A stretch of 64,000 bases of DNA, from positions 26,541,001-26,605,000 of the forward strand of contig OX419755.1 of NCBI GenBank assembly GCA_948567375.1. Direction: 5' to 3'. How positions within the stretch are numbered: the first letter of the stretch is position 1; each line of letters opens with the position of its first letter. A model generated the notes under the pieces. It was not told the origin of the DNA, ran no database searches, and saw only the letters and a list, made by a program, of their open reading frames with translations. Positions 62,481-64,000 of the stretch are shown here, piece by piece. This stretch comes from Lunularia cruciata. Taxonomy: Eukaryota; Streptophyta; Marchantiopsida; Lunulariales; Lunulariaceae. The translations under genes and the position numbers were made by a program.

Positions 62481-64000
62481 TCAACTAAATCAGCTCTTAT
62501 GTCAAACTCCAACTCAAAGTCAATCTCCTCCCTCACTAGGACCTGAGATATAGGCTAATATCGAGCACCACTCCGAGTAAACCCAGTGTGTACTGCAAGG
62601 CTAACTCCTCTAGAATACTTAAAGAACTCAATCATGACAAAGTAACCGCAACTACAACCACAAACTAGAACCACCAAATGCAGCCACAAATTGCAACCTC
62701 AAGTACTTGAGGTTGCAATTTGTGCCAACACCAATTGAGCACCACCAAGTGCCAATACCCACGAAACACCACCTCCTAATGTAACTCTAACTGAGATCAC
62801 TACATTAGGGGAAAAGGCAACTTGTAACCTGCCATCACAACATGCACTCTCACAGTCTGTAGGTCATCACTTCTAGCCTCACCGGAGAGAAACAAAGTTA
62901 GTTTGACTGGTCATCACTCCAACCTCACTACCGAGAACACACCAGAGCACCAATGCTCTAAATTCAAGGCACCTCACACAAACGTGGTGCACAAATAAGA
63001 AGTAGAGAATGGAAGGGGTCCAATCACAAGAAATCTAAACAAAAAACCCTCCATCTCATAAAGCAACACATGATTGACTCTACCACCATTTGGCATTTGA
63101 CATAAGAGAAGTTTGTATCTACGTCCTAAGCTACTAGAATCACCAAGAATGGGATCAAATTGCCTCTCTTAGCCAAAGCTACAAGTGTATAGATAATAGT
63201 AGCATAATCATTAGGACAACAAGTGAGGGTGGACTAGTTGGCTAGGACGCCAATCTGGGAACAAGAGATCTAGGGATCAAACCCTATTGTGCACAATCTA
63301 GCAAGATTGGCAGATTTTGCCAAATAATGACCAAGATCTACTCTAAACTAGCTAGCTTGCTGGCCTTTCTAGGCCTTTGTAGCCTCTCATAGCCCACATC
63401 CCTATCCCTTGAAGCCTCTAACCGCCAAATGAGGCCCTTTTTCCACTTTGAACCACTTCCACTCTCCAAATCTGGCAAAACTTCTTCAAATCTGCAAAAA
63501 TCCTCCAAACTTGTGAAACTCTTGTAAATCTGGCCAACTAGCAAAACTCCTCTAAATCTGGCCAAAATCTAACGTAACTCCAGCAAAATCCTGACGTAAA
63601 ATCTAACATAAACCCTAAATTTGGCTGACCATCAAATCCTCCACTAACTCTTCACTCGAGCCAAATTGAAAAAATAGGTTTCTCCAAATCACAATATCAC
63701 AAGGGTAGGTTCCTAACTCCACCTTCAATTTCACTTTTAGAGCCCAACTTGCAACAAATTGGTCTTGTCTTCACCTCTTGAGCTCAAAATCACAACCACT
63801 ACTTGAAATTTGCTTCTTCTTTGCTCAAAAATTGGCTAGCGCTTCCGCACATCGTCTATCTCATTGCCAAATCTGCATCAATTGAACAAGCTTTTGCACA
63901 CTAGGGAGCTCAAAAATTGGCCAACGCTTTTGCACACCATCTATCTCATTGCCAAATCTGCATCAATTGAACAAGCTTCTATACACTAGGGAAAACGTGA
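62481..64000 (-). other. MP copy 3 leader (runs off the window)
   Basis: Noncoding, matching 46590-47985 of the forward copy along its length. It contains a 40-bp perfect palindrome (62686-62725) absent from the forward copy. The far 5' end, where block A1 should start, lies beyond 64000. A near-duplicate of about 80 bp (TGCATCAATTGAACAAGCTT twice) occurs at 63870-63985. Confidence 0.75.
62686..62725. repeat. Perfect 40-bp palindrome
   Basis: Arms CACAAATTGCAACCTCAAGT and ACTTGAGGTTGCAATTTGTG are exact reverse complements with no spacer. It could extrude as a cruciform or form an RNA hairpin in the leader. Confidence 0.95.

Larger units (their letters stand above)
54651..64000 (-). mobile_element. 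MP copy 3, reverse, nearly complete (9.35 kb in window)
   Basis: The best MP copy. From the right: leader (64000-62481), gag, protease, linker, methyltransferase, RT, RNase H, integrase, PHD finger, purine-rich tract, and terminal blocks B1-A2-B2 ending at 54651. Comparison with the forward copy puts 64000 about 530 bp short of the 5' terminus, so full length would be near 9.9 kb. It sits in the integrase of forward copy 4. Stops and a deletion of about 120 bp at the RNase H end make it inactive. Confidence 0.85.

Noticed and set aside
1-64000. Host protein-coding gene, tRNA or rRNA gene
   Set aside because: I looked for long frames with host-like composition, intron-exon patterns and tRNA-like cloverleaf boxes. 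Every readable protein segment belongs to a retroelement or could not be assigned. Absence by eye is not proof; a tRNA scan and transcript mapping would decide.

Overview
The window looks like nuclear DNA from a land plant with a very large, repeat-choked genome. A gymnosperm is my guess from the depth of decay and nesting, but that is inference with low certainty. It is AT-rich. I found no host gene, tRNA, rRNA or CRISPR array. Nearly everything I can read is decayed LTR-type retroelement, with elements inserted inside elements. Most open frames are shadows or short survivors of broken polyproteins. I use working names: Chr-A and Chr-H (two Ty3/gypsy chromoviruses), MP (a Ty3/gypsy family with Methyltransferase and PHD finger), D (LTR-like elements carrying one coiled-coil ORF), C (a Tat/Athila-like gypsy), and F (an LTR family).

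Layout. 1-2132 is the 3' end of a Chr-A element (integrase, chromodomain, polypurine tract, 3' LTR). 2150-4080 holds a relic of the D protein and a long inverted repeat. 4359-7909 is the 3' end of a reverse-strand Chr-H element, its chromodomain split by D1. 7910-10045 and 10519-19190 are reverse-strand 3' portions of MP; the second contains D2 and D3. 19319-23770 is a minisatellite split by D4. 24690-28950 is a jumble of MP fragments, gag pieces, a solo Chr-A LTR and an F LTR. 29043-30981 is a deleted Chr-H element with 5' LTR, primer-binding site and gag, and a solo LTR of its own family nested in the 5' LTR. 32317-35840 is an old D copy. 35841-42835 is mostly unreadable AT-rich sequence with one gag relic and one clean solo LTR. 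42840-46061 is family C. 46062-54650 is a forward MP element, interrupted at its integrase by a reverse MP element that fills 54651-64000 and runs off the window.

The main result is MP. In polyprotein order it reads leader, Gag with two zinc knuckles, aspartic protease, a C5-cytosine DNA methyltransferase domain, reverse transcriptase, RNase H, integrase, and a C-terminal PHD finger where chromoviruses carry a chromodomain. The methyltransferase is seen in both copies that cover that part. The PHD finger is seen in all three copies that cover the integrase end. The ends are also odd: the 5' end begins directly with block A, while the 3' end reads block B, block A, block B, which resembles split direct repeats rather than ordinary LTRs.

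The second result is family D: four copies with TG...CA ends and 5-bp target duplications (one exact pair at two sites, one mismatch at D3, two at D1), in two size classes (about 1.90 and 3.78 kb). Each has a conserved TATTTAAG box about 680 bp before its 3' end. The long class carries one ORF of about 830-870 codons with a conserved central domain, an acidic stretch and a long coiled coil. They look like solo LTRs that encode a protein.
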